A DNA stretch of 64,000 nucleotides from Pseudoalteromonas sp. '520P1 No. 423' (GCF_001269985.1 NZ_BBZB01000001.1:3534001-3598000), one strand, 5' to 3'; positions 1-8,968 are shown, counted from the first letter of the stretch. The notes: generated by a model not told the origin, from the sequence alone. Program-made: numbers and translations.

Positions 1-645
1 AACCATGACGGCAGGATCTAGGTTAATTTTTTCCGCTGCCTTTTTGGCAAATTGCCACATTGTATTAATAAAATCAGTAGGCGTTTCAAACTTAGCTGTT
101 TGCACATTCTCAATTTGTGCTTTTTCTTGCGATTTACTTGCTAGAAACTCAGCTTGCTGTTGTTTAAATCGCTCAGTTATCCATTGAGGCGTGCTTTCTT
201 TTTCTGGTAAATTGTGTGTTTTTACGTTTTGTAAAACGAAGTTATTTACTTGTTCTGTTTTAGATGGATCATTATTTAAACTGGCATCACTTCGTAAAAC
301 AGAAGCCGGCTTATAAGTTTGGTAATCAGGACTTAATTGTTGAACAATTAAATCAGCTAAACCTAATGAGCCATTTTGAGAAAGATCTGATGTTAATTGC
401 TGATCAAACATGCCTTCATAAAATTTTGTAGAACTGCTATTCATAGGACTATCTGATTCAAAAGCTTCATTTGCTTTACGCATACTTTGCATCAACATAT
501 TCATGAATATACCTTCAAAATGCTGAGCCGCTTTTTTTAAAGCCTCTCTATCATTACCATTACTACTGGTAGCATCATGTCTTAAGTCATTCAGACTATT
601 AAGATCAAAGTAGTTGCTTGGCATTTGTTGGTTGACTTCATTCAT
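1..645 (-). CDS. flgJ: FlgJ, rod-cap / peptidoglycan hydrolase (3' end cut by window edge)
   Basis: The reading frame opens at ATG 645 and stays open to base 1, giving the first 215 residues. Residues about 34-103 form the rod-binding FlgJ domain (motif AAQHFEGIFMNMLMQSMRKA). Residues from about 186 (FINTMWQFAKKAAEKI) begin the C-terminal muramidase domain; its catalytic part lies beyond the edge. In the family FlgJ caps the growing rod and cuts peptidoglycan so the rod can cross the wall. It lies 221 bp downstream of flgI and appears to have its own sigma-54 promoter. The fold assignment is firm; catalytic residues cannot be checked here. Confidence 0.93.
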   Translation of the reverse strand, partial: MNEVNQQMPSNYFDLNSLNDLRHDATSSNGNDREALKKAAQHFEGIFMNMLMQSMRKANEAFESDSPMNSSSTKFYEGMFDQQLTSDLSQNGSLGLADLIVQQLSPDYQTYKPASVLRSDASLNNDPSKTEQVNNFVLQNVKTHNLPEKESTPQWITERFKQQQAEFLASKSQEKAQIENVQTAKFETPTDFINTMWQFAKKAAEKINLDPAVMV

Positions 646-685
646 AACAATTTATTGACACTGAACTGATTAATATTAAGGAAAA

Positions 686-701
686 TGCAACTATTAAGCC
701 A
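686..701 (-). promoter_or_regulatory. sigma-54 promoter of flgJ
   Basis: Minus-strand TGGCTT-AATAG-TTGCA matches the RpoN -24/-12 consensus TGGCAC-N5-TTGCA with exact spacing. The predicted transcription start near 675 gives a leader of about 30 nt before the flgJ ATG. The position in a flagellar locus supports it. Confidence 0.75.
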
Positions 702-818
702 GAATATTAATTTTATTATTTAAGCTTTAGCTACCTTAACAAATACGCTAAAAAGTATTAATTTAGAAGGGTAAATGAGAGTAAGAAATGAAAGGGGAAA
801 CAACATCATATAATTACA

Positions 819-839
819 AAGCCCCCTAACGAGGCGCTT
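819..839 (-). terminator. imperfect hairpin after flgI
   Basis: On the minus strand AAGCGCC / GGGGGCTT can form a short stem with one mismatch just downstream of the flgI stop, followed by TTTG. It is a weak terminator candidate that would separate flgI from flgJ. Confidence 0.4.
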
Positions 840-866
840 GGTAATTTTCAAATATATATCGCTAAT

Positions 867-1970
867 TTATATTACGATTAACTGCCCACTTAATGCGCCA
901 GCTTCTTTGAGCGCTTCGAGTATTGCCATTAAATCGCCTGGTGCTGCACCGACTTCATTAATCGCTCTGACTAAATCATCTAAACTGACACCAGGGTCAA
1001 AAACAAAAGCGCGAGTATCATCACGAGAAACATCAACTATGCTTTGTGTTGTAACAACGGTTTGGCCTTCAGAAAAAGGGTCTGGTTGATCAACTTCCTG
1101 TTGCTCAGCTATAGTGACTGTCAAACCGCCATGAGTAATTGCGGCTGGTTGCAATTTTACATCTTTACCGATTACAATTGTGCCTGTTCTTGAGTTAACA
1201 ATAATTTTAGCGCCTGTATCTGCGGGCTTAAATTCAAGGTTCTCTAAAGTTGCTAAATAGGCAACACGCTGCGAAACATCTCGAGGAGCAGTCACTCTAA
1301 TTGAAGTTGCATCCATAGGGCGAGCCGTATTAGGTCCGACTAAGTCATTAATTGAATCAGCTAGGCGCTTTGCTGATGTAAAATCAGGATTATTCAAATT
1401 AAAAGTAATGTAATCGCCTTTTCCAAATGGACTAGGAACTGAACGCTCTACTGTAGCACCGTTTGGAATTCGCCCTACTGTAGGGGTATTGATTAAGACA
1501 CTACTGCCATCTAACCCTTCAGCACCTAATCCACTTACAATTAAACTACCTTGAGCGATTGCATAAACATTACCATCAACACCCTTTAAAAAAGTTTGTA
1601 ATAATGTGCCACCCCGTAAACTTCCAGCACTTCCTATTGAAGAAGCCGTTAAATCAATTAGTTGTCCTGGCTTTGCAAAAGCAGGTAAATCAGCATGCAC
1701 GGCAACAACCGCTACATTTTTAATTTTAGGCCTTGCACTTTCAGGCAAGGTAATGCCAAAACTTTTTAACATCGCTTTAAATGTTTGCTCAGTATAAAGC
1801 GTTTTTTCACCCGTGCCAGGTAAACCTACCACTAAACCGTAACCTAATAATTGGTTAGAACGTATACCTTCTACCATAGCAACATCTTTAATGCGCTCTG
1901 CAAGAGCTTGCATGGAAAAAGTAAATAAGGATAAAAATAAAAGTAGCTTTAAAAAATGTGTAATATTCAT
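867..1970 (-). CDS. flgI: FlgI, flagellar P-ring protein
   Basis: The 367-residue protein has the usual length for FlgI. Residues 1-24 are a Sec signal peptide ending ALA, followed by the typical start of mature FlgI ([20 protein letters not shown]). It assembles in the periplasm into the P ring, the bushing around the rod in the peptidoglycan layer, and needs FlgA as chaperone (flgA is at 11065). It lies 12 bp after flgH in the flgF-G-H-I run. No disruption is seen. Confidence 0.97.
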   Translation of the reverse strand: MNITHFLKLLLFLSLFTFSMQALAERIKDVAMVEGIRSNQLLGYGLVVGLPGTGEKTLYTEQTFKAMLKSFGITLPESARPKIKNVAVVAVHADLPAFAKPGQLIDLTASSIGSAGSLRGGTLLQTFLKGVDGNVYAIAQGSLIVSGLGAEGLDGSSVLINTPTVGRIPNGATVERSVPSPFGKGDYITFNLNNPDFTSAKRLADSINDLVGPNTARPMDATSIRVTAPRDVSQRVAYLATLENLEFKPADTGAKIIVNSRTGTIVIGKDVKLQPAAITHGGLTVTIAEQQEVDQPDPFSEGQTVVTTQSIVDVSRDDTRAFVFDPGVSLDDLVRAINEVGAAPGDLMAILEALKEAGALSGQLIVI

Positions 1971-1982
1971 AAATTGCCTCTC

Positions 1983-2684
1983 CTAAAAAGGAGATAATAC
2001 GCTCATAAAAAAACCTGATAACCAGCCTGCACTTTGTGTTTCTTGCAAATCACCTTTACCTGAATATTGAATACGTGCATTTGCGATTCTGTTTGATTCA
2101 ACTGTATTTTCAGCACTGACATCAATAGATCTTACAATACCTTCAACTCTAATAAACTCTTCTCCAGTATTTAATGTTAGCCATTTTTCACCACGGATCA
2201 TTAAATTACCATTTGCTAATACCCGCATTACGTTCACAGTTATATTACCGCTTAAACTATTTGATTGATTAGATTTACCCTCTCCAGTAAAAGAACCACC
2301 TGACTTCATACCTAACTGGATACTTTGGCCGCCGATATTTACATTTTTTCCACCCAAGCCAACAATAGGGTCTAAGTTGTATTCGGATTCTTTATCTGTT
2401 TCCGTTTTTGCGCTCTTCGAGGCTTGAGTTGACTCTTTAAGCATCACAGTAATGATATCACCCACTCTGACCGCTTTTTTATCTGAGTACATATCATTAC
2501 TACTGTATGAATTAAATAATGACCCTGTTGGAACTATATTTTTCGCCTCAGCAGCAGGAGCGATGGGAGTATAATAAGGGTCATTGGAAACAACTTGTCG
2601 ATTTGCAGTCGATACACAGCCGGCAAGTAAAACACAAACAACAAAACTAACTGTAGGTTTAAAAACACGCGTTAATCTAGACAT
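1983..2684 (-). CDS. flgH: FlgH, flagellar L-ring lipoprotein
   Basis: The 233-residue lipoprotein has a signal peptide with lipobox LLAGC (Cys at about residue 22). The body carries FlgH features such as VGDIITVMLKE and a C-terminal LSGFFMSVLSPF-like end. It forms the outer-membrane L ring around the distal rod. It lies between flgG (20 bp gap) and flgI (12 bp gap), presumably in one transcript starting at the flgF promoter. Confidence 0.97.
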   Translation of the reverse strand: MSRLTRVFKPTVSFVVCVLLAGCVSTANRQVVSNDPYYTPIAPAAEAKNIVPTGSLFNSYSSNDMYSDKKAVRVGDIITVMLKESTQASKSAKTETDKESEYNLDPIVGLGGKNVNIGGQSIQLGMKSGGSFTGEGKSNQSNSLSGNITVNVMRVLANGNLMIRGEKWLTLNTGEEFIRVEGIVRSIDVSAENTVESNRIANARIQYSGKGDLQETQSAGWLSGFFMSVLSPF

Positions 2685-2704
2685 AACCCTATCTCCTAAA
2701 ATGC

Positions 2705-3493
2705 TTATAGTTGCTGGTTAATAAAGCTCATCATTTCATCTACCGCAGAAATGACTTTAGAGTTCATTTCATAAACCCTTTGTGTTTCTATTAAATTAAC
2801 AAGTTCTTCAGTCGTATTTACATTAGATGTCTCTAATGCACCTTGGACTATAATACCTAAACCTTGTACACCTGGATTACCTTGTACTGGGGCACCGCTT
2901 ACTGCTGTCTCAGTAAATAAATTTTGACCTGTCGGCTCAAGTCCTGCTGGGTTAATAAAATCAGAAATGGTTAACTGGCCTATCACCACATTTTCAGCCT
3001 GACCTCTAATATGCACAGAGACTTCACCATCTTGAGAAACGGTAAGTGATTGCGCATCGTCAGGTACATTCATTTCAGGTTGCACAGGAAAGCCCGCACC
3101 TGAGGTCACTACTCTTCCATCACCATCTGTCGTAAACTGGCCCGCTCGTGTGTAAGCTTGGCTACCATCTGGCATTAATACTTCAAAGAAACCTTGCCCT
3201 TGAATCATCCAGTCCATTGAGTTATCTGTAGTTAATAAATTACCTTGTGAAAAGTTTTTTTGAGTTGCTACAACTTTAGTACCCGCACCTAACATTAAAC
3301 CTGAAGGCAATTCAGTATCTTGAGAAGAACGACCACCTGGTTGATTGATATTTTGATATAACAAATCTTCAAATACTGCACGGCTCTTTTTATAACCAAC
3401 CGTGCTAGCATTCGCTAAGTTATTTGAAATAACAGATATATCTGTCTGTTGAGCATCAAGCCCTGTTTTACTAATCCACAATGCTGGGTTCAT
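2705..3493 (-). CDS. flgG: FlgG, distal rod protein
   Basis: The 262-residue protein is full length for FlgG. The N-terminal MNPALWISKTGLDAQQTDIS and NNLANASTVGYKK motif and the C-terminal ETQRVYEMNSKVISAVDEM helix are the paired axial-protein D0 segments. It polymerises into the distal rod under the hook. It is 14 bp after flgF and 20 bp before flgH. Confidence 0.98.
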   Translation of the reverse strand: MNPALWISKTGLDAQQTDISVISNNLANASTVGYKKSRAVFEDLLYQNINQPGGRSSQDTELPSGLMLGAGTKVVATQKNFSQGNLLTTDNSMDWMIQGQGFFEVLMPDGSQAYTRAGQFTTDGDGRVVTSGAGFPVQPEMNVPDDAQSLTVSQDGEVSVHIRGQAENVVIGQLTISDFINPAGLEPTGQNLFTETAVSGAPVQGNPGVQGLGIIVQGALETSNVNTTEELVNLIETQRVYEMNSKVISAVDEMMSFINQQL

Positions 3494-3507
3494 TATTTCT
3501 CTCCTAC

Positions 3508-4275
3508 CTAAACTATTCTAAGTAAAGAAGATTGACTTTCATCCATCTTCTCTGCTGTTTTCATCATTTTGACCTGTAACTCAAACTGACGTTGATGTGA
3601 GATCATGCCCACCATTTCTTCTACAGGGTTTACATTAGACATTTCTAGCGCACCACTGAGTACACTCACACTAGGATCTAATTCACAAAAGCCACATAAC
3701 TCCCCCGCGGTTTTTGCATCTTTTGGTCGGAACAATCCATCTAAACCTTTTTCTAATTGATTATTATTTTCTGGTTTAATAATTTTTAATTGGTCTACCT
3801 CTTCCATAAAGTTAGCAGGCGCACCTTGAGGCCTAACCTGTATTGTACCGTCACTACTAATTTCTATTTTTTCGACTGGAACAGGTAATATAATGGGGCC
3901 ACCAGAACCTATTACGGTGCTTCCTCTAGCAGTTAATAACTCTCCTGTAGCTGAAACATGTAAGTTACCTTCTCGGGTATAAACTTCTTTACCCTCTTTA
4001 TCTTGAATGCTTAACCAACCACCACCAGACACTGCAATATCTAGATTACGTCCAGTTGTAGCGATAGGCCCTAAACTCATATTTGAACCGGGCCTTTCTG
4101 TCATGGCAAAAACTCTAGATGGCATACCTTCACCAAAAGCTTGCATAGAACGCGCTTGTTCGAAGTCTGATTTAAAGCCGGTTGTTTTAGCGTTAGCCAA
4201 ATTATTGGCACTTACAGCCGTTCCTATGAGGTTTTGTTTTGCGCCACTCATCGAAACATATAACAATTTATCCAT
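3508..4275 (-). CDS. flgF: FlgF, proximal rod protein
   Basis: The 255-residue axial protein has N-terminal MDKLLYVSMSGAKQNLIGTA with NNLANAKTTGFK and the C-terminal MISHQRQFELQVKMMKTAEK helix, both typical of FlgF. It is part of the proximal rod. A 244-bp AT-rich gap separates it from flgE upstream, and that gap contains a sigma-54 promoter, so flgF-G-H-I can probably be transcribed independently of the disrupted flgE. Confidence 0.97.
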   Translation of the reverse strand: MDKLLYVSMSGAKQNLIGTAVSANNLANAKTTGFKSDFEQARSMQAFGEGMPSRVFAMTERPGSNMSLGPIATTGRNLDIAVSGGGWLSIQDKEGKEVYTREGNLHVSATGELLTARGSTVIGSGGPIILPVPVEKIEISSDGTIQVRPQGAPANFMEEVDQLKIIKPENNNQLEKGLDGLFRPKDAKTAGELCGFCELDPSVSVLSGALEMSNVNPVEEMVGMISHQRQFELQVKMMKTAEKMDESQSSLLRIV

Positions 4276-4312
4276 TGTAAAACGCCAAAAAAATGATACT
4301 TACAGTATATCT

Positions 4313-4328
4313 AGCAATTTTAATGCCA
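4313..4328 (-). promoter_or_regulatory. sigma-54 promoter of flgFGHI
   Basis: Minus-strand TGGCAT-TAAAA-TTGCT fits the RpoN -24/-12 consensus with exact spacing and lies 38 bp before the flgF start. It sits in the flgE-flgF intergenic region (4276-4519), which is otherwise AT-rich with no ORF. It would let flgF and downstream genes escape polarity from the insertion in flgE. Confidence 0.75.
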
Positions 4329-4519
4329 AAGAATAAAAATTATTTTTTGTTAATTACACAAAGTAGTAGTTTTAAAAATATATTAATTGAAAATAGAGGT
4401 TTGAGAGGAATATTAATTATGAATTTAAAAGTTTTAAATTAACTACCAATAATAATTATTGATAATTAATTTAAAACTATGCCACTGAAGTGTCATAATA
4501 AAGGCTCAAAGCAACTTTA

Positions 4520-5948
4520 TTATCTGATTTGCAGGATTGTTTGAGATATTGAGTTATTTACTTCAAGTGCTCTAGAGTTAGCTTGGAAGTTTCTCTGTGC
4601 AGTGATCAAATCAACTAATTCACCGGTTAAGTTTACGTTTGATTGCTCAAGTGTGCCCGATCGTATTGAACCAAAAGTACCTGAGTCTGGCTCGCCTGCA
4701 AGCGGATCACCTGAAGTTTGACTTGACGTCCAGCTTGTATTACCTATTTGAGTCAAACCTTGATCATTTGGAAAACGAACAAGTGCTACTTTACTAATGG
4801 CTTGAGAGTCACCATTTGAATATTTTGCTTCAATTAAACCATCGGTACCAATTGAGATCCCAGTTAATCGACCCACAGTCTGACCATCTTGACTTAATGC
4901 AGATACTTCAAACGGTGTTGAAAACTGAGTCAAATTAGTCATTACAAAGTTAAAAGTTTGATCTGGGTTCGCGCCATTAGTAATCGCACCAGCACCATCA
5001 TGAGGAACTGCTGGAGGAGTTGCAATATTACCAACAGCACCTAAAGGCTCAGTTCTTGGCGTTGGAAAAGTACCAGGAATAACGGCACCTGATGTATCAA
5101 ACTGTAATAGCATACCCCTTTGACCTGTTGTAGCTTGATATTCTAAAGCTCCCGGGTTTGCAACGTTAGGATCTTGACGTAAATCAACAGGTGTTACATT
5201 TCCGGCATCATCTGTTAATGTACTGAACATGACAAATGTATTATTATTAGTACTGGTAGAAGCAGGGATAACACCAGGGGTACCTGGAGCAGCCCCCGCA
5301 CCTGCACCTAAAGCTGCTGGATTAGTCGTTTTTACATAATAAACAGATGAAATTCTGCTATTACCTAAAGAGTCATAGACAACAGTAGAGGTTGAAGAAG
5401 TAAATGTATTAGTATCATTTGGATCAAATAGAGACGGATCTAAGTTTGTTGCATTTGAATCTAGATTAAAACTTAAATCTACTTGTGAAGTTGCAGCCGG
5501 TGCACCTGCACTATCAGGTATTTGAATCGGTGCTGTTGTACTTAAACTGACAGATTTTACAGAACCGTCATCATTAACAGGTAATCCTTGTAAAAAATCA
5601 CCGTTTGAAGTCACAATACGGTTTTCATCATCAAGCTTAAATGCACCTGCACGGGTATAAGTGAAATCTCGACTCAATGGACCGTCTGTTGTCACAAAAA
5701 AACCATTACCACTTACAGCCATATCTAACGAGTTAGATGTGAATAATAAACTACCTTGATGGAATTGCTGAGCAACATCTTGTGTTAAAACACCACCACC
5801 ATTTTGTGTTTTAGAATTAGAGAATAAAGAAGTAGAAAATACATCTGCAAATTCAGCTCTTGATTCTTTAAAACCATAAGTATTTACGTTGGCAATATTA
5901 TTTGCTGTTGTATCTAAGTCTTTTTGAGCTGCTGTTAAGCCGCTTAAC
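4520..5948 (-). pseudogene. flgE: flgE, hook protein gene, main part (5' end cut off by an IS)
   Basis: This part encodes FlgE from residue 6/7 to the end: SGLTAAQKDLDTTANNIAN, then the D1/D2 hook domains and the C-terminal LVDLITAQRNFQANSRALEV helix. FlgE polymerises into the hook joining rod and filament. The first five codons and two bases of the sixth lie at 7331-7347, 1.38 kb away across an inserted IS; joining 7331 to 5948 restores codon 6 as GCG and the standard N-terminus MSFNIALSGL. The frame runs open into the IS left end, so ATGs at 6025 or about 5968 could give a protein with a foreign N-terminus; neither has a strong ribosome site. Function is therefore uncertain. Confidence 0.93.
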
Positions 5949-5955
5949 GAATGAT

Positions 5956-5966
5956 ATGGACTCCCC
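5956..5966 (+). repeat. left subterminal inverted repeat of the IS
   Basis: ATGGACTCCCC, the perfect reverse complement of 7317-7327. It lies 7 bp inside the left boundary. Confidence 0.92.
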
Positions 5967-6025
5967 ATCCAATTGGCATTTGTGCCATATTGAAAGTGTA
6001 AACAGTCAAAAAATGGAGAGCCCAT

Positions 6026-7051
6026 ATGTCTTTAATTAAAGTTGTTGGCATTGATTTAGCCAAATTAGTTTTTAGTATCCACGGTGTTGATAAGCATGAC
6101 AAGTGTAAATTAAGAAAAACTATCAAAAGAAACAAGCTATTAGAGGAAATAACACAACTTCCACCCTGTATTATTGCAATGGAAGCTTGCTCCGGTGCCC
6201 ACTATTGGGCAAGGGAATTTATCAAACTCGGTCATGATGTGCGTATTATGGCGTCTAAATTTGTTATTCCCTATCGCCAAAATGAAAAGAATGACGCCAA
6301 TGATGCTGAAGCTATTTGCGAAGCAGCTACAAGACCAAAAACACGTTTTGTCAGTATTAAAAGCGAAGAACAACAAGCCGTGCTGTGTTTACACCGCATC
6401 AGACAAGGTGCAATTAAAGACAGAACCGCACGTATAAACCGATTACGCGGTTTACTCGCTGAGTTCGGTATCATCATGCCAAAAGGTCGATACCCTGCAC
6501 AAAATGCCATTAACGGTATTCTTGAAGATGCTGAAAATAACCTACCTTTTCTTGCGCGTGAATTGCTCAATGATTTATGGCAAAGTATTAAATCTTTAAA
6601 TGCAGAAATACTCAAATACGATAGAAAACTGTACAAACTCGCCAACCAAATGAAAGACGCCAAAAGGCTTATGAGTATTCCAGGTATTGGCGAGGTCACT
6701 GCAACAGCCGTAGTCGCCACAGTAAATGATGCTAAACATTTTGATACCAGTCGTTCTTTTGCTGCATGGATTGGTTTAGTACCAAGGCAATATTCAACTG
6801 GTGGGGTTGCGCGATTAGGCCGTATCAGTAAACGAGGTGAAAAACATATTCGCACTTGCCTGATACATGGTGCTCGAGCAGTAATCGCAAACTGCAAAAA
6901 TAAAACAGACCGAACGAGTCTGTGGGTCAAAGACCTCATTGAACGACGCGGTTTTAAACGTGCAACGGTTGCATTAGCTGCAAAGAATGCCCGCTTAATT
7001 TGGGCACTGTTACATTCAGAAAAAGAATATCAAATTGATTATGTAAAATAA
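6026..7051 (+). CDS. IS110-family transposase (DEDD recombinase)
   Basis: The 341-residue protein shows the RuvC-like acidic set Asp10 (GIDLAK), Glu53 (AMEACSG), Asp90 and Asp93 (NDANDAEA). The C-terminal transposase_20 part has MSIPGIGEVTATAV and PRQYSTGG; Ser257 is the likely nucleophilic serine of the family. The gene is intact, so the element looks active or recently active. By family knowledge the enzyme recombines the excised circle with target DNA under guidance of an RNA encoded by the element. Confidence 0.95.
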   Translation: MSLIKVVGIDLAKLVFSIHGVDKHDKCKLRKTIKRNKLLEEITQLPPCIIAMEACSGAHYWAREFIKLGHDVRIMASKFVIPYRQNEKNDANDAEAICEAATRPKTRFVSIKSEEQQAVLCLHRIRQGAIKDRTARINRLRGLLAEFGIIMPKGRYPAQNAINGILEDAENNLPFLARELLNDLWQSIKSLNAEILKYDRKLYKLANQMKDAKRLMSIPGIGEVTATAVVATVNDAKHFDTSRSFAAWIGLVPRQYSTGGVARLGRISKRGEKHIRTCLIHGARAVIANCKNKTDRTSLWVKDLIERRGFKRATVALAAKNARLIWALLHSEKEYQIDYVK

Positions 7052-7330
7052 GTTTTAAAGTAACAAAGTTAAATAAAAAAGAGTTTAACTCACCGAGTCT
7101 GTGCATTAGCAATTGACGATAACACGGTCAGACCGAGAGCAAGAAAGCCTGTTTAGTCGGGAAGAATAATTCTTTATAAAAGAAGATTCTGTTTAACGAA
7201 TGAGGCATTGCTCAAGCGCAAATCATCAGGGCGATAGCGTAACAAAGCTAAAAAACGCCGAATGTAGAGCTGCTGTCAGATCTTCTTGTTATCAAAAAGT
7301 GTTATTGCTTGACAACGGGGAGTCCATGTA
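7052..7330 (+). ncRNA. IS1111-type 3' non-coding end, predicted bridge/seek RNA
   Basis: Elements of this group encode a guide RNA between the transposase stop and the right end. Here 7193-7203 (TTAACGAATGA) is identical to the left insertion junction, and its TTAACG equals the left side of the restored flgE target. ATAGCGT at 7234-7240 is the reverse complement of the restored target core ACGCTAT. ATGTAGA at 7262-7268 equals the circle junction ATGTA/GA. The order target guides then donor guide fits known bridge RNAs. Exact RNA ends are not visible; stems flank the segments (for example 7170-7182). The assignment is an inference from these matches. Confidence 0.7.
7317..7327 (+). repeat. right subterminal inverted repeat of the IS
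   Basis: GGGGAGTCCAT, the perfect reverse complement of 5956-5966. It lies 3 bp inside the right boundary. Confidence 0.92.
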
Positions 7331-7347
7331 GCTATATTAAATGACAT
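7331..7347 (-). pseudogene. flgE: flgE 5' stub (first five codons plus two bases)
   Basis: ATG TCA TTT AAT ATA GC encodes MSFNI plus part of codon 6. It is preceded by a good ribosome site (GTAGGAATTATAT) and starts 17 bp after the flgD stop. It reads into the IS right end. The rest of the gene resumes at 5948. Confidence 0.93.
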
Positions 7348-7364
7348 ATATAATTCCTACCTTA

Positions 7365-8084
7365 TTAACTAACTTCAATCACATCTTCAAACTTCACACT
7401 ACCTAAATCTTTGAAGTTGAGTGTTAATCCAGTTCCATTTTGTCCCATGCTTACACTATCAACACGAGTACGCATTTGGACTGGTAATTCAATATGCTGT
7501 GCTTTTAAAGTCCCATTTTCACCTGGCACATTTTGCACTAAACCAACGGCTCTAATTTTATACTTACCATCTGGAACTGAATTTCCTTGTGAGTCTTTTC
7601 CATCCCATTTAAATTCTAAGTTACCGCCGTTAGAAGCAGCCATAGGTACTTCTCCTACAACAACACCATTTTCATCTTCGATACGAATTTTAATATCAGA
7701 AGCAGGATACTCTAGAGGAATACGGCCTGACATTTCTTCACCAGCTGTATTTGTTACATAATGCGTATCAACCAATACATCTCGTCCAACTAAACTCGAC
7801 GCTTGTAAAGCTTGATTAGAAGACATTGATTCAGCAAATTCATCAAACTTTGTTGACATATTTGTAATGCCTTCTGCCATAGACATATTTGTCATCTGCT
7901 GCATCATGGCTTCATTATCTGTCGGATTCGAAGGGTCTTGCATCGCCAATTGCTTTGTCATTAGAGTAAAAAAGTCTTCTTGAGTCAATTCACCTTGTGG
8001 TACAGAATCAGGTTCCTTTTCTGCATTTTTTCGCAAACTATCGACATAACTACTGCTTTGGCTGCCATTAATTGGATTTATCAT
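7365..8084 (-). CDS. flgD: FlgD, hook-cap / hook assembly scaffold
   Basis: The 239-residue protein has the conserved FlgD N-terminal block (LTQEDFFTLMTKQLAMQDPS, then PTDNEAMMQQM), a central FLN-like FlgD domain with KWDGKDSQGNSVPDGKYK and a C-terminal domain. It caps the growing hook and directs FlgE polymerisation. It is in the flgB-C-D-E operon, 12 bp after flgC. It is intact and upstream of the IS, so it is not affected directly. Confidence 0.97.
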   Translation of the reverse strand: MINPINGSQSSSYVDSLRKNAEKEPDSVPQGELTQEDFFTLMTKQLAMQDPSNPTDNEAMMQQMTNMSMAEGITNMSTKFDEFAESMSSNQALQASSLVGRDVLVDTHYVTNTAGEEMSGRIPLEYPASDIKIRIEDENGVVVGEVPMAASNGGNLEFKWDGKDSQGNSVPDGKYKIRAVGLVQNVPGENGTLKAQHIELPVQMRTRVDSVSMGQNGTGLTLNFKDLGSVKFEDVIEVS

Positions 8085-8096
8085 TTTATGCTCCTA

Positions 8097-8519
8097 TTAA
8101 CGTTGGCCAAGTAAAATTGTTTTACTTAACATGGTTTTTGCTGCATCCGCTATTTGTACATTTGTTTGATATGCCCGTGATGCTGAAATCATATTAGCCA
8201 TTTCTTCTACCGTATTAACGTTAGGCCTATATATATAACCTTCCTTATCAGCCATTGGATGACCGGGGTTATATTCAACATTTAAAGGTTTATCACTTTC
8301 AACAATGCCTAAGACTTTTACTCCAACAGATTCACCTCCTTGGGCTGCGGCAGCTTTTGTCAATTCTGCGGCAAATACTGGATGCCTCGCTCTATATGTT
8401 TCATCAACACTTGAACTTACTGAATTGGCATTTGAAAGGTTACTTGCTGTTGTATTTAGACGCACTGATTGCGCGCTCATACCCGTACCAGCTATATCAA
8501 ATACATTAAATAAACTCAT
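8097..8519 (-). CDS. flgC: FlgC, proximal rod protein
   Basis: The 140-residue protein is of usual length. It has N-terminal MSLFNVFDIAGTGMSAQSVR, a PGHPMADKEGYIYRPNVNTV block and the C-terminal MISASRAYQTNVQIADAAK helix, all typical of FlgC. It is the second gene of the flgB operon, 17 bp after flgB. Confidence 0.98.
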   Translation of the reverse strand: MSLFNVFDIAGTGMSAQSVRLNTTASNLSNANSVSSSVDETYRARHPVFAAELTKAAAAQGGESVGVKVLGIVESDKPLNVEYNPGHPMADKEGYIYRPNVNTVEEMANMISASRAYQTNVQIADAAKTMLSKTILLGQR

Positions 8520-8536
8520 AAATTACCTCTCATGCC

Positions 8537-8935
8537 CTATTGCCCGCTCAATGCTTTTTTAAGCCCTTGGATCTTACCTGTCAAAAATCTTAGACTTGCC
8601 TGATATTCTACTGAGTTTTGTACATACAAGTTTCGTTCCACTTGTACATCAACTGAATTTCCATCGCCAGTATCAGGCTGCAAAGGGTTACGAAATTGCG
8701 CATTAGCATTAATAGAATTAGCATTAATATTGAAGTGCTTCTCATGAGTTCTGGTCATTGAACTCGATTGTTTTGACTTAGCCTGATTTAACACGGCTGC
8801 AAAATCTATATCTTTGGCTTTATAACCAGGTGTATCTGCATTAGCTATGTTTGTTGCTATAATTTCTGCACGCTGTGATCTTGCTGTCATAGCGCTTGGA
8901 TGTATGCCAAAAGCTTTTTCAAAACTGATCGCCAT
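8537..8935 (-). CDS. flgB: FlgB, proximal rod protein
   Basis: The 132-residue protein has N-terminal AEIIATNIANADTPGYKAKD and the C-terminal SVEYQASLRFLTGKIQGLKK of FlgB. It is the first gene of the flgBCDE operon, with a strong ribosome site (GGAGGGG) and a sigma-54 promoter upstream. Confidence 0.98.
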   Translation of the reverse strand: MAISFEKAFGIHPSAMTARSQRAEIIATNIANADTPGYKAKDIDFAAVLNQAKSKQSSSMTRTHEKHFNINANSINANAQFRNPLQPDTGDGNSVDVQVERNLYVQNSVEYQASLRFLTGKIQGLKKALSGQ

Positions 8936-8968
8936 AACCCCTCCAAATTTTTGACTTTAGGGAATTAA

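Larger units (their letters stand above)
5949..7330 (+). mobile_element. Complete IS110-family element, IS1111 group, 1382 bp, in flgE
   Basis: The element has one DEDD transposase gene, no terminal inverted repeats and no target duplication. It carries 11-bp subterminal inverted repeats ATGGACTCCCC (5956-5966) and GGGGAGTCCAT (7317-7327). Outside these lie 7 bp on the left and 3 bp on the right, the architecture known for the IS1111 group. These ends leave an intact flgE reading frame when the element is removed, which fixes the boundaries exactly. The left non-coding end is short (77 bp) and the right is long (279 bp), also typical of the group. Confidence 0.95.

Noticed and set aside
838..1089. 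small plus-strand frame opposite the flgI 3' end
   Set aside because: It is antisense to conserved FlgI coding sequence, with no promoter or ribosome site.
6271..6939. 222-codon minus-strand frame inside the transposase gene
   Set aside because: It is antisense to an intact DEDD transposase, with no ribosome site and no protein-like pattern.
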